Counted from the stretch's first letter, positions 1 to 8,171 are shown. The stretch is DNA of 34,823 nucleotides from Oscillospiraceae bacterium (GCA_017408185.1 JAFQVE010000173.1:1-34823), one strand, 5' to 3'. Numbers and translations are program-made. Notes: generated by a model from the sequence alone, not told the origin.

Positions 1-52
1 CCCGCCCCGGCTTTTTCGGCAGCCGTGTAAAAATTTGTGCCGATATATAATT

Positions 53-139
53 GCGGATGTGGCGGAATCGGCAGACGCGCTGGATTCAGGTTCCAGTGGT
101 GGCAACACCTTGTGGGTTCAAGTCCCATCATCCGCACCA
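53..139 (+). tRNA. tRNA-Leu (CAG anticodon)
   Basis: This is a type II tRNA. The acceptor stem GCGGATG pairs with CATCCGC, followed by discriminator A and an encoded CCA. The anticodon stem CTGGA/TCCAG closes the loop TTCAGGT, giving anticodon CAG. There is a long variable arm and a TTCAAGT T-loop. It is the only plus-strand feature at the left end, and its 3' end faces the phage lysis genes. tRNA 3' ends are common phage integration sites, so this is probably the host attachment gene; that role is inferred because the other prophage end is not in view. Confidence 0.95.
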
Positions 140-224
140 GATGGCGCAAATTTGAACATAAAACAACGGCTTCGATTCTTCAAGAAGGTCGTTGCAGTAG
201 TGATCAAAATAGCGCAATAACGAG

Positions 225-262
225 AAAAAGACCCGAAGGTTTAAAACCTCCGGGTCTTTTTT
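225..262 (-). terminator. Intrinsic terminator at end of the late operon
   Basis: A long hairpin with arms AAAGACCCG(G)AGGTTT and AAACCTTCGGGTCTTT has T runs on both sides, so it could stop transcription in either direction. It lies directly after the amidase stop codon and separates the phage late operon from the plus-strand tRNA-Leu. The stretch from 140 to 224 holds no gene that I can see. Confidence 0.85.
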
Positions 263-266
263 GTTA

Positions 267-1196
267 TCAGTTTTTCGCTACAGATTGCGTCTTATTTTTC
301 TTTATTGTAGAAGTGGCTTTTTTATCCTCACCGATTTTGGAAGTATAATCAAGGGAAATCCAGCCCGCTCCGCTTTTCAGCTTGCCCCACTTTGAGGCGC
401 CTTTTCCGTTTGCTTCTTCGACGATGGTGTATGCACCGCCGTTTTTGATTTTGCCAGCCACCTTGTAATTTGTTCCTGGACCGCTGCGGATATTCAGCAG
501 GGTCGCATTAATTCTTACGATGTATGACTGGAATCCAGACACCGGAGGCTTTACTTCGGGTTTACCCTTTCCGAGCTCCGCAGCGACATCCCTGCGGAAG
601 TCGTCCATTGTAAGACCGTGCTTTTTCCACCAGTGCATAACATCAGCGTGGTTGCTGGCGATTCCTCGCTTGGCTCCTTCGCTGTGGCAGATAATAACGC
701 CGTCTTTTGTGGGATCGAGATTAAACTCTTTGCAAAGGTATGCGAAAAGCTCGACCGCCTCACGATAAACCTTCTTCAGATATGCGAAATCGTTTGTGTC
801 GTCCTCGCAAATCTCGACGCCAATATACCCATTATTTGCAGTACCGCCGGCGTGCCACGCGACCATATCCCAAGGGAGTGTCTGATAAGTTCCTATGCTA
901 CCGTCTTTCAGTTTACCGATGAATCCGTGAGCACAGACCTGACGTCCTCCGCATGTAGCGCATCTGCCGTTCTTTTTAACATAGGTGTGCGGACCAACGT
1001 CTTTACCATCCGGATGATAAATGTTCCAGTGGTTGCCGTATTTGTTGACGCCGAGCTTGCCGTCGTCCGGACCGACATACCTTTTCAAGTTGGGGTTATT
1101 GGCGGCCGTGCTGTGAAGCATAAGACCGATAACTTTCATTTTTTTACCTGCTTGATAACATGCGTTTTTTGTTAAAAGTTGCGTATTAAGATTCAT
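267..1196 (-). CDS. Endolysin: N-acetylmuramoyl-L-alanine amidase with SH3 domain
   Basis: This is the phage lysin that cuts the amide bond between muramic acid and the stem peptide of the host wall. The 309-residue protein has an amidase_2/PGRP-type fold at about residues 20-205, with candidate zinc and catalytic residues H28 (in MLHST), H115, E128 and H171/H183-x-D185. A bacterial SH3 domain follows at about residues 226-288 and probably binds the wall. The tail is lysine-rich. I chose the ATG at 1196 because AGGAGG sits at good spacing before it; an upstream in-frame start overlaps that ribosome site. No signal peptide is visible, so release through the holin just upstream is expected. It is the last gene of the late operon. 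Confidence 0.9.
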   Translation of the reverse strand: MNLNTQLLTKNACYQAGKKMKVIGLMLHSTAANNPNLKRYVGPDDGKLGVNKYGNHWNIYHPDGKDVGPHTYVKKNGRCATCGGRQVCAHGFIGKLKDGSIGTYQTLPWDMVAWHAGGTANNGYIGVEICEDDTNDFAYLKKVYREAVELFAYLCKEFNLDPTKDGVIICHSEGAKRGIASNHADVMHWWKKHGLTMDDFRRDVAAELGKGKPEVKPPVSGFQSYIVRINATLLNIRSGPGTNYKVAGKIKNGGAYTIVEEANGKGASKWGKLKSGAGWISLDYTSKIGEDKKATSTIKKNKTQSVAKN

Positions 1197-1224
1197 AATT
1201 TCCCTCCTTACTTGCAAATATTAA

Positions 1225-1256
1225 AAAAAGGCGAGCCAGTATCGGCCCGCCTTTTT
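1225..1256 (-). terminator. Intrinsic terminator between holin and amidase
   Basis: The hairpin AAAAAGGCGGGCC / GGCTCGCCTTTTT with a following T run lies between the holin stop and the amidase ribosome site. Read leftward it is a good rho-independent terminator. Because it separates two lysis genes of one operon, it probably lets only part of the transcription through to the lysin, or it needs antitermination. Confidence 0.75.
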
Positions 1257-1265
1257 CTGTAAATA

Positions 1266-1577
1266 TCAGTGAATAATGCCCTCTGTTTTTAGCTGCTTAA
1301 CCGCTGCCTCAATAGCATTATTTATACTCTCTTCATCAAAAGTCAGACCTTTGGAGTTCAGAAACTCAATAACATGAGCCTTTTTTTCTTCTCCTCGACC
1401 AACACCGAGATATATCTGCTCGGCGGCCTGCACGGCGATTTTTGCCCATTCGACAAGTTCCTGGCGCTGTGCTGTGGTGGTTTTGCTTTTGATCCACGGA
1501 ACCAGCACGACGCTGATTACAGTTGCGATCAGAAGTATGATTGCTTCGATAATTGGGGTGATATCAATATTGTTCAT
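1266..1577 (-). CDS. Phage holin, LLH family
   Basis: This small membrane protein of 103 residues should form the lesion in the host membrane that lets the amidase reach the wall. It has one hydrophobic segment at about residues 8-28 (IIEAIILLIATVISVVLVPW), then a charged soluble part ending in a conserved-looking block around GRGEEKKAHVIEFLNSKG. That arrangement, one N-terminal segment and a cytoplasmic domain containing EKK-A-V-E-L, matches the LLH / Phage_holin_6_1 family. GAGGAGG precedes the ATG. It sits directly upstream of the amidase, as holins usually do. Confidence 0.85.
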   Translation of the reverse strand: MNNIDITPIIEAIILLIATVISVVLVPWIKSKTTTAQRQELVEWAKIAVQAAEQIYLGVGRGEEKKAHVIEFLNSKGLTFDEESINNAIEAAVKQLKTEGIIH

Positions 1578-1939
1578 CCTTGTGCCTCCTCGTTGTTGTC
1601 AGTTTGGTTTATTGTGTATTCTAATGGGTTTCCATCCTCATCAAGGTGATGACGATTTCTCGAAATCTTCTCTCCGAGGCTTTTGGCGGCGTATGTTATA
1701 AGATAACCGATACATCCGGTGAAGATGGAGGTTGTCATATCACTTACCGGATCCAGCTCAAGAAAGGCCAGAGTGTATGATGTGAGCACAGAACCGGTCG
1801 CCAGTGTGCCTGCCCAGTAGGCCAGCTTCTTGCTGGTTCCGGTCTTTTTCTTCGAGGTTGCCTTTATTGTTTGCGGTGGCTTTTCACCACAATCTTTTTT
1901 TGCTTTGTGCGCATGGATGTGTTTTTTCGCTTTTTTCAT
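1574..1939 (-). CDS. Small membrane protein in the lysis module
   Basis: I do not recognise a family with certainty. The 121-residue protein starts with a very basic stretch (lysine and histidine rich, about residues 1-38). Two hydrophobic segments follow at about 39-61 and 69-87, then an acidic polar tail. A two-segment membrane protein overlapping the holin start by four bases could be a second holin, an antiholin or a lysis regulator. AGGAG precedes the ATG. Function is inferred from context only. Confidence 0.6.
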   Translation of the reverse strand: MKKAKKHIHAHKAKKDCGEKPPQTIKATSKKKTGTSKKLAYWAGTLATGSVLTSYTLAFLELDPVSDMTTSIFTGCIGYLITYAAKSLGEKISRNRHHLDEDGNPLEYTINQTDNNEEAQG

Positions 1940-1950
1940 AAGCTCACTCC

Positions 1951-2283
1951 TTACTCAAGGATTGCCTGGATCCCTTTCGCGGTAAGAAATTCCTTTTGTG
2001 AGTGTTTAACCTTTGCGGCATATTCCAGCGCAGCATGCATGTCCCCGTTGCAATGAGCATCGGGGATTCTCTGCACTGCTTTGGCGGTTGCTTCTGACAA
2101 AGCTAATGCCGCATTACTGGTCTGAATCATGCTTACCATAAGTTCTTCGCGAGCTTTTTCGCGCTCACGTCTTTCGTTTTCAGTTCTCTTAATTCTTCGT
2201 TCAAGATTCCAGAAGAAAAAAGCTGTGAGCGCTGTAGGAATTCCAAGCAGGATAAGAATGTGTTCGATGTCAACTTGTATCAT
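1951..2283 (-). CDS. Small membrane-anchored coiled-coil protein, lysis region
   Basis: The 110-residue protein has one N-terminal hydrophobic segment (about residues 8-26) followed by a strongly charged helical region (RRIKRTENERREREKAREE, about 28-47) likely to form a coiled coil. This resembles, in general design only, the XhlA-type haemolysin/holin helper proteins of Firmicute phages, which also lie next to holins. I cannot confirm membership. It has a GGGGGG-containing ribosome site and sits between the last tail gene and the lysis genes. Confidence 0.55.
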   Translation of the reverse strand: MIQVDIEHILILLGIPTALTAFFFWNLERRIKRTENERREREKAREELMVSMIQTSNAALALSEATAKAVQRIPDAHCNGDMHAALEYAAKVKHSQKEFLTAKGIQAILE

Positions 2284-2295
2284 AAAAATCCCCCC

Positions 2296-3981
2296 TTAAG
2301 CGAAGTTTGCGCCAACGGACTGGATATAACAAGTTTCGGTCGCGGTTCCTCTGGCGAGCTTGACCTTAACTTTCACACCCCAAGTGCTGGCTGTTTTTAC
2401 AGTGTTTTCAAAGTAATACTTCTCGCCATAAATAGCGTTCTGTGTTACGTCCTCCCATGTGGGTGCTTCGTCGTTGCCGTTGTTGCACATCCATACGTTG
2501 AGCACGCAGCCTGCAGGGAAGTGACCAACGATGTTGACGAGAGCCCTTGTCGGCATGGCGCTCGTTTCGACTGCCACGTTTTTTACAAACTCAATGGTAT
2601 CGACATTTTTTGTGAAAGTCTTTGTGCGGACGGCGACTCCACCTTCGGCATCGGTTGCCGTAATCTCGAAGGTATGCTGGCCGTTAACAACGTTTCTCCA
2701 TGCGTCGGCGGTGAATGTCACAGTATTATCGGTGTCGAGCGTGACGGCATATTCTTTGATGATTTTACCGTCGAACTTTTCCACAACGTTGACTGCGTCC
2801 GTATCGGCGTCGCTTACCGCATAAGTGAAGCTCGGAGGGGTTACAACGAAGGTTCCGAGATCTTCATCTTCTCCGCTGATTACCGGAGCACGGTTTTTTA
2901 TAAGAGTTATGGGCGAGCTGGTAACATAGGAGGACGAAGCGTTATCGGTATCGTATGCTTTGACACGATACTGCACCGTGTCAACACCATGCAGAACCGG
3001 CACATCATAGCTACGTCCGGGTCCGGTGTAAACAGTCTCCCATGCGTTTGAGTTGACTTTCTGTTCGAGAACATAACCAGCAAGGTTGCCATCTTCGTCG
3101 GTGGATAAACCCCATGATACGTTGGCGTTTTCCCCTTCATATATTTTCTCCGGTACATTAAGGAAACTTGGAGAAGAAGGCGCTCTGTTGTAAATTACTG
3201 TGTAGCAGCCAGAAGAATCCGCATTATCCGATGCCAAAAGATCCGCAGAAAGATTACAAACAGGACGCAAACCTACGTAATTTGTGTTAGCGAGTGCAGG
3301 ATATGAAGTTTTATCGTATTTAACTAAGTTGACCCACACTCCATCTGTAGTTCCATAAAAATCTCGGAGCCAATAATCGTGAGTGTCATTTTCAATTAAC
3401 TCCCGTTCAGTAGCATCCGGGTTGTTTGAAATACTGCTTGCAGTTAATGTTGCAACAACATTCAAGCCATTTTCAAATAATTTCAAAAGGCTGCTGTTCG
3501 GATCGGTGCCGAATCCTACTTCTGCGTTAGATAAAAGAAACATTTTATCAACGCAGGTATCATATCCACCACCATCGAGACTGCTTTTAGACACCTTAAA
3601 AGTTGTATCAAGCAGTGCGCTTCTTTCCTCTACAGTAAACGCGTTCAAAAAACCAGCGTCTTTTTTATAAGTTGGTGGGGTATCGGTGCTATGCTGCGCG
3701 GTGTACCATGATTCTTTGGCTGCTGCGCTGTTAAGCCATTGCCTTATGTTAGAAAAAGCATATCTGTGGTCACCATATAGATCGCGATTTCCCACAGTCG
3801 AATAAGGTTCTTTTTCGTCAAAACATAAGCATTTTATGATTTGATCTGATACAAGGGTTACACTGTTATCCGGATAACCAGCGTGATTTTTGTCTGCAAC
3901 CTTCCAAACAATGCGCTCGCCATATAGAGTGCCGAATTTAATCTTTGCACCGATGGGGAGGGCGCTTAACTTTTGTGCCAT
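2296..3981 (-). CDS. Tail/receptor-binding protein: DUF6273 domain plus Fn3/Ig-like domains
   Basis: The 561-residue protein has an N-terminal DUF6273-like domain (about 1-265), recognised by the W-x-V opening, NIRQWLN, the DYWLRDF block and the closing GLRPVCNLS. A fibronectin-III-like domain (about 268-365) and an Ig/cadherin-like domain (about 367-465) follow, both opened by NRAP. A beta-rich C-terminal part ends the protein. Such a layout suits an adhesin at the tail tip that binds a host glycan; the ligand is unknown. The DUF6273 domain is shared with the protein at 5601-6959, but there it is at the C-terminus. GAAAGGAG precedes the ATG. Confidence 0.7.
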   Translation of the reverse strand: MAQKLSALPIGAKIKFGTLYGERIVWKVADKNHAGYPDNSVTLVSDQIIKCLCFDEKEPYSTVGNRDLYGDHRYAFSNIRQWLNSAAAKESWYTAQHSTDTPPTYKKDAGFLNAFTVEERSALLDTTFKVSKSSLDGGGYDTCVDKMFLLSNAEVGFGTDPNSSLLKLFENGLNVVATLTASSISNNPDATERELIENDTHDYWLRDFYGTTDGVWVNLVKYDKTSYPALANTNYVGLRPVCNLSADLLASDNADSSGCYTVIYNRAPSSPSFLNVPEKIYEGENANVSWGLSTDEDGNLAGYVLEQKVNSNAWETVYTGPGRSYDVPVLHGVDTVQYRVKAYDTDNASSSYVTSSPITLIKNRAPVISGEDEDLGTFVVTPPSFTYAVSDADTDAVNVVEKFDGKIIKEYAVTLDTDNTVTFTADAWRNVVNGQHTFEITATDAEGGVAVRTKTFTKNVDTIEFVKNVAVETSAMPTRALVNIVGHFPAGCVLNVWMCNNGNDEAPTWEDVTQNAIYGEKYYFENTVKTASTWGVKVKVKLARGTATETCYIQSVGANFA

Positions 3982-4009
3982 ATCCGTTCTCCTTTCAAGA
4001 ATTTTGTTA

Positions 4010-4039
4010 AAAGCCCCATACCATCACGGCACGGGGCTC
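4010..4039 (-). terminator. Hairpin between tail-fibre cistrons
   Basis: AGCCCC and GGGGCT arms flank a loop rich in further short pairings, followed by TTTTAAC in the leftward direction. It lies between the stop at 4043 and the ribosome site of the next gene. It could be a weak terminator or an RNA-stability hairpin; the T run is short. Confidence 0.5.
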
Positions 4040-4042
4040 TGC

Positions 4043-4621
4043 TTATCCTTCGAGATATACATTGTTTACTGTATATCCGTTTACACCGTCGCTGCTGAAT
4101 TTGATGTCAAAGGCACCTTTGAGGTCATTGATGTCAACGGAATACTCTCCTGCGGCGGTTATTTCCACGGATTTACTTCCAACGGACACGGAACCACCAG
4201 CAGTATAGCTTGCAACAGTAAATTTCAATTTTTTATACTTTGTGAAATCGTATGATCCGATGGTTATATAACCGGAAACATTTCTGTATTCGGATTCAAG
4301 TGTATTTACAACCGTTATTGTAAAGCCAGTACTTGTTCGAGAAGTAATGCTTATGGATAACCCCGTAAGATTTCCGTTATACAACTCGTTTTTTACATAG
4401 TCCAACGCCTCTGTCTCGGTATAAACAGAGTAACTAAACCTTAATTCACGTGTGCGATCGTTTTTCACCCTTCCACCGACGACCCTTATATACGAACCGG
4501 AATATATTTCAGAATAAGAATTCCCACATACTTCGCCAGCTCTTAAATCAGTATCAAAAATCATAAAATTCTTGATTCTGGCAAGGCTCAATAACAGTCT
4601 GCGTCTTTCGATCATACTCAT
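4043..4621 (-). CDS. Putative tail/minor structural protein, unknown
   Basis: I do not recognise the family. The protein (192 residues from ATG 4621) starts with MSMIERRRLLLSLAR, then is beta-rich with many Ser/Thr/Tyr/Gly residues. Its second half (GSYDFTKYKKLKFTV ... SVEITAAGEYSVDI) looks like an Ig- or carbohydrate-binding-like sandwich. I chose ATG 4621 because GGAG lies eight bases upstream and the preceding gene stops at 4623. A GTG at 4630 is also in frame. Its place between two tail-tip proteins suggests a tail fibre component. Confidence 0.6.
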   Translation of the reverse strand: MSMIERRRLLLSLARIKNFMIFDTDLRAGEVCGNSYSEIYSGSYIRVVGGRVKNDRTRELRFSYSVYTETEALDYVKNELYNGNLTGLSISITSRTSTGFTITVVNTLESEYRNVSGYITIGSYDFTKYKKLKFTVASYTAGGSVSVGSKSVEITAAGEYSVDINDLKGAFDIKFSSDGVNGYTVNNVYLEG

Positions 4622-4622
4622 A

Positions 4623-5099
4623 TCAAGCACTCCAGTTCTTCCAGATTATGAATTTTCCTCCGTTATGAGGCCAGAGAGAAAATTCCCATTTCTGGTTCGC
4701 TGCAGCCTCGGCAATATCATCACCAGCGGTTGCTGTAATATTCTTAATTACAGGAGTCGAGATAGACGATCCGAAAGTGACAAAGCCGTGAGCATTAACC
4801 GCAGGGCAGTCCAGCGTAAGGCTTCTAACGTTTGTGAAGGAGTATTCTCTGTTTTCCTCAAGGGTAACAGAAATCGCTCCAGTCTTGGTAATAACCGGAT
4901 CTTTTTTGATGGTTACCGGAATATCAACATCCGCACTACCATCGAATGTAGTGGACCCGCTCACGTCACCGCTCAAAGAGATTTTTCTCGCATGTAAAAG
5001 TTTCGTGGCGATAATGTCAACAAGTCCGCTTTTTAATATTTCAAGCAGCTGCTTGTAAGAAACTCCTGGAGAGTTAACAAAACCTCTCATTTTCTCCAC
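4623..5099 (-). CDS. Putative tail fibre protein
   Basis: The protein is 158 residues from the GTG at 5099; an ATG at 5090 in the same frame may be the true start. A stretch at about residues 37-66 (ARKISLSGDVSGSTTFDGS followed by ADVDIPVTI) is the recurring motif of phage tail-fibre proteins, where the 'GDVSGS..FDGS.DV.I' repeat builds fibre shafts. The remainder is beta-rich and ends in WKNWSA. It follows a pair of hairpins and overlaps no neighbour. Role in host attachment is inferred from the motif and location. Confidence 0.65.
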   Translation of the reverse strand: MEKMRGFVNSPGVSYKQLLEILKSGLVDIIATKLLHARKISLSGDVSGSTTFDGSADVDIPVTIKKDPVITKTGAISVTLEENREYSFTNVRSLTLDCPAVNAHGFVTFGSSISTPVIKNITATAGDDIAEAAANQKWEFSLWPHNGGKFIIWKNWSA

Positions 5100-5121
5100 G
5101 CTCCATTCTTTTTCATAATTT

Positions 5122-5183
5122 AAGCCCCCAGCTGGGGGCTTGTTCCATTCTTTCTTTTTCTTAAACCCTCCGGAGAGGGTTTA
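5122..5183 (-). other. Two adjacent perfect hairpins in the tail-fibre operon
   Basis: A perfect 20-base palindrome (5122-5141; arms AAGCCCCCAG/CTGGGGGCTT) and a second hairpin (5162-5183; TAAACCCTC, four-base loop, GAGGGTTTA) lie 20 bases apart. The second one contains the stop codon of the gene ending at 5181. In the leftward direction neither is followed by a true T run; each is followed by an A-rich stretch with a GAATGGA element. They look more like RNA-stability or attenuation structures than simple terminators. Confidence 0.6.
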
Positions 5184-5582
5184 TTTGTTATCCAAATCCT
5201 TATATACGTTTGCCTTGCTTTCAAGCCATTCAAAAACGTCTTTCGGTTCTTCATTCTTGCAGCAGGCAAGTCCCCATTCCATGAGGAACTCGCCCATTGT
5301 GTCAACGTCCATCTGCCGGATCGTATCATGCCATGTGCCGGGATCTTCAATATAATCAAGCTGTGCTCCGCAGTAAGGACATTCCGAAAGCTCAAAATGT
5401 TCTGCCGCAATTCGGAATGCCTTGTTCTGCATCCAGACGAGGATAACCGCAACCCCCAAAGCAATAAAAGCTTCCTTTATAAGGAACTCCTCCGGCCTTT
5501 CTGCGTAAACGTAAAAGAAGTAAATAAAACCCGCCATGCCTATTGCCTCAAAGGTCGATTTAATCGTTTTAAGAAGCTTCAA
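5181..5582 (-). CDS. Membrane protein with C-terminal zinc-binding motif, unknown
   Basis: The 133-residue protein appears to start at a TTG with AAAGGAG nine bases upstream. It has two hydrophobic segments at about residues 13-25 and 39-50, then a soluble part with CPYCG (about residue 68) and a later CC pair (about 107). I do not recognise it. It lies inside the tail-fibre cluster, where accessory genes are often inserted, and is bounded by hairpins on its downstream side. It may be a lysogenic-conversion or superinfection-exclusion protein, but nothing in the sequence proves that. Confidence 0.6.
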   Translation of the reverse strand: MKLLKTIKSTFEAIGMAGFIYFFYVYAERPEEFLIKEAFIALGVAVILVWMQNKAFRIAAEHFELSECPYCGAQLDYIEDPGTWHDTIRQMDVDTMGEFLMEWGLACCKNEEPKDVFEWLESKANVYKDLDNK

Positions 5583-5600
5583 GAATATCGCTCCTTTCGG

Positions 5601-6959
5601 TTAAATGCAGAAGCCAAAAATCAGTTCGTGGTATGCGGTTACTCCTGCTTTTTCAACAGTTGTTCCATTTTTATAGCAAATACCAAGATAATCTGCGCTG
5701 GAACCTGTGTTTTTAACTTTGGTATTCCAATCTCGAAGCCAGTAGCTATAATATGCCGTTCCTCCGCCCTGTTTTTTATGTTTTATTGCATCAGGATTTT
5801 GCAAGTAATAAGCATAAGTTTCTCCAAGATTTACAACTCCGGTTTGAGAATCGGCGCCTGTCATTACATTGATTTCCGAAGCAGATAAGGAAAAGCCTTT
5901 CGAATATGTGGTTGAATTAATTGTTTCTGCACCTTGGGAGTTATACAACTTTGTAACAGGCTTTATAATTGATGTTAGTTCAGCCGGAAAGCCGGAATTG
6001 CAAATAGTTGACATTTGCGAGTTCTGTTCACTTCGCGCGTAGGTGCTACCTCTAACTGTTTTTGTCGCAATGGTCAGTCCTGCTTTTCCGCTTCCGTCAG
6101 CAAGGTCATCGTGATTAAAACCAATTATTTCAAAAGTAAGCGTTTTTCCCGAACCGATACTTATTGTTCTGCTGTCACCCAACTTAAAGTATTGTTCAGC
6201 TTCTCCTGCTTCGGATATTCTCGCAATATCCGCCCAAGTGCCTTTTGCAAAAGTAATAGTTTCTGTCCATAATGCCGTATAACTTGCGTCAGCCTTAACT
6301 GTTGTAAGTTGCGGAGACCAACCATTAAAGAAAAAGCCTTCTTTTTCCGCTTTATAACTCGGCATAGTTCCGTAAGCAAGGCTTTCCGTTTTAAGAACCG
6401 TTGTTCCGTCGCTGTCATAATAAGTGATAGTATAATAACGAAGAACCGCCGCAAAGTTTGCATAGACGGTTTTATCCGCTTTTACAGCTTTAAGAATGTT
6501 GCTGTCAAGTGCTCCATTCGGAGAAGCAGACCAACCTGCGTGAGTATAAGCATACTGTGCTGTGCTTTCCTTTTCGGGTTCTGCTATAAGTCCACGAATA
6601 ACAGGATCGGCGCAATCGTCCCCGTCCGCAACAGGTCTTTTGTAAAGTTCGGTTGTTCCGTCCTCACTCATAAAGGTGACAAAGTGAACACCCTCAACAG
6701 AACCGCCAGAAGAGCCGCCGGAATGTGTTCCAACAATTCCTGCAATGTCAACACCTTCTGCGATATTTTCCGCAACAAGGTTTGTAGGTTTCTGAATTAC
6801 CGCAGATTTAACCGCCTGGCCATCTGGTACCTCAACAAACTGATTTCCATTTGAAAAGTCAACCGGAATCGACACATTTTCAAGAAGTTCGATTTTTGTT
6901 CCGTTTCCTGCCGCTTTCTTTCCCGCTTCAACTCCCATTACATAAGAAATTATATCCAT
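5601..6959 (-). CDS. Tail protein with InlB-type repeat and C-terminal DUF6273 domain
   Basis: The 452-residue protein starts with a helical segment (about 1-20). A short beta region, a Gly/Ser linker (about 81-87) and two repeats follow. The second, at about 176-232 (YYTITYYDSDGTT ... FNGWSPQ ... YTALW), is a clear Listeria-Bacteroides (InlB B/Flg_new) repeat. The C-terminal part (about 238-452) is DUF6273-like, with W-x-x-I-A, YFKLGDSR, IIGFNHDDLADGSGKAGLT and YWLRDW. InlB repeats are spacers in surface proteins, and DUF6273 is the probable binding head. I take it as a tail-tip adhesin. GAGGAGG precedes the ATG. Confidence 0.75.
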   Translation of the reverse strand: MDIISYVMGVEAGKKAAGNGTKIELLENVSIPVDFSNGNQFVEVPDGQAVKSAVIQKPTNLVAENIAEGVDIAGIVGTHSGGSSGGSVEGVHFVTFMSEDGTTELYKRPVADGDDCADPVIRGLIAEPEKESTAQYAYTHAGWSASPNGALDSNILKAVKADKTVYANFAAVLRYYTITYYDSDGTTVLKTESLAYGTMPSYKAEKEGFFFNGWSPQLTTVKADASYTALWTETITFAKGTWADIARISEAGEAEQYFKLGDSRTISIGSGKTLTFEIIGFNHDDLADGSGKAGLTIATKTVRGSTYARSEQNSQMSTICNSGFPAELTSIIKPVTKLYNSQGAETINSTTYSKGFSLSASEINVMTGADSQTGVVNLGETYAYYLQNPDAIKHKKQGGGTAYYSYWLRDWNTKVKNTGSSADYLGICYKNGTTVEKAGVTAYHELIFGFCI

Positions 6960-6962
6960 TGA

Positions 6963-7157
6963 TTATGCCTCCTCTGTAAAGTCATCCCAGTCGCCGCTGG
7001 CATTCACCATAAAGATTTTGCCGCCTTTTGCAACGAGTGCGGTACTTCCCGGACAGCACTTCGGAAGATCTTTTTTATCTTCCACTCTGTCAAGAATAAA
7101 GTGTTTCTGAATTATTTTTTTGCAAGTGCGTTTTGTTTCAACACAAATATAGGCCAT
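6963..7157 (-). CDS. Small tail-region protein, unknown
   Basis: The 64-residue protein has four cysteines (C5, C12 and an adjacent pair at about 34-35) and ends in the acidic DWDDFTEEA. It stops three bases before the start of the next gene and has GGAG before its ATG. Small proteins of this type often lie between fibre genes and may be fibre chaperones or connectors. I do not recognise a family. Confidence 0.55.
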   Translation of the reverse strand: MAYICVETKRTCKKIIQKHFILDRVEDKKDLPKCCPGSTALVAKGGKIFMVNASGDWDDFTEEA

Positions 7158-7179
7158 AAAGTCACTCCATTCTTTTTTA

Positions 7180-8151
7180 TTACCAAATCAGCACGGTTTT
7201 GTTTCCGTCGCTGCCGATGATTTTTGTTACCTTACCATCATTATCGAAAGTAAGGTTATGAGTAAGAGTTGAACCGTCCGAGAAAGTTTCAACAATTACG
7301 CCGTTATCATATCTGGAAAGGTCAACGGCTGTTACAAACTTTTCTTCCGGAATATCTTCCACCCTTGCAAGCTGTACCGAGGAAAAGTCCCAAGTGTTAT
7401 TTTCCAAATCACCTGCAATACTTGCATTTAAAAGCATACCGTTAAATTCAAAAGTTACGGAGGCCGCAATAATGCCCGCGATTGTTGCAAGGGTAAAGTT
7501 TGCAAAGAAAATAATTCCGTATGTGCTATCCGTGTGACTTAAAAGAATTGTTTTCCCTTCGGTCATTGCGTTTGCAACATCGGTCGGGGTTGTATCGGAA
7601 GTGTTTCCGGTGAACATTTCTGCAACCGGAGAGCCGCCGGAACCGCCGCCGCCTGCCATAATAGTGTCATCAATAAGATAACAAGTACCTTTTATTGCGG
7701 TTTCCGGTCTTTCAGTACATTTAAGCCGAGCATATCCATCATAGCTTACGATCGTAGGGCAAAGGCCACAACAGCAGGCTTTTTCAAGACATTCATCGGA
7801 TAAAACCATAAGAAGCAGAATATCCTCTGAAATATCTTTGTCGCTGAAATCGTAATAAAGTTTATACTCATCTTCGGAGTTGCTGTTTTCTTTCCACTGG
7901 CTGGCTGAAATAGAAAAATCAACGATTTTTTTAATACCGCCGGCGCCTTGCGGACCACGGATATTTGCAATCGGAACTTCCGGCATATCCTCGCGAACAG
8001 GAGTCCATGATAGATTGCCTTCCTCATCTATCAGCGGAGTGTAATACGCACCCTGCGAATAATAACGTACAGACTCGCCATTCTCGCCAAGCACGTCGAT
8101 ACTGGCCACTCTGTTCCAGAGCATACCGTTGACAATAATATCTTGTGGCAT
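7180..8151 (-). CDS. Putative tail fibre / receptor-binding protein
   Basis: The 323-residue protein begins with PQDIIVNGMLWNRV, a typical N-terminal docking part of small Firmicute tail fibres. It has RGPQGAG near residue 65, a single collagen-like element. A Cys-rich patch (CLEKACCCGLC, about 117-127) and a flexible Gly/Ser linker (about residues 168-174) follow, then a beta-rich C-terminal part that ends in a D-rich repeat-like stretch. It lies directly after the collar-fibre gene. AAAGGAG precedes the ATG. Function as fibre is inferred from architecture and order. Confidence 0.65.
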   Translation of the reverse strand: MPQDIIVNGMLWNRVASIDVLGENGESVRYYSQGAYYTPLIDEEGNLSWTPVREDMPEVPIANIRGPQGAGGIKKIVDFSISASQWKENSNSEDEYKLYYDFSDKDISEDILLLMVLSDECLEKACCCGLCPTIVSYDGYARLKCTERPETAIKGTCYLIDDTIMAGGGGSGGSPVAEMFTGNTSDTTPTDVANAMTEGKTILLSHTDSTYGIIFFANFTLATIAGIIAASVTFEFNGMLLNASIAGDLENNTWDFSSVQLARVEDIPEEKFVTAVDLSRYDNGVIVETFSDGSTLTHNLTFDNDGKVTKIIGSDGNKTVLIW

Positions 8152-8171
8152 ACTTTACACACTCCTTTCTT

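Noticed and set aside
46..51. TATAAT just before tRNA-Leu
   Set aside because: It ends one base before the tRNA 5' end and lacks a good -35, so a transcript from it would start inside the tRNA.
2296..6959. Diversity-generating retroelement targeting the DUF6273 proteins
   Set aside because: No reverse transcriptase or template repeat is visible in the window; kept only as a check for the flanks.
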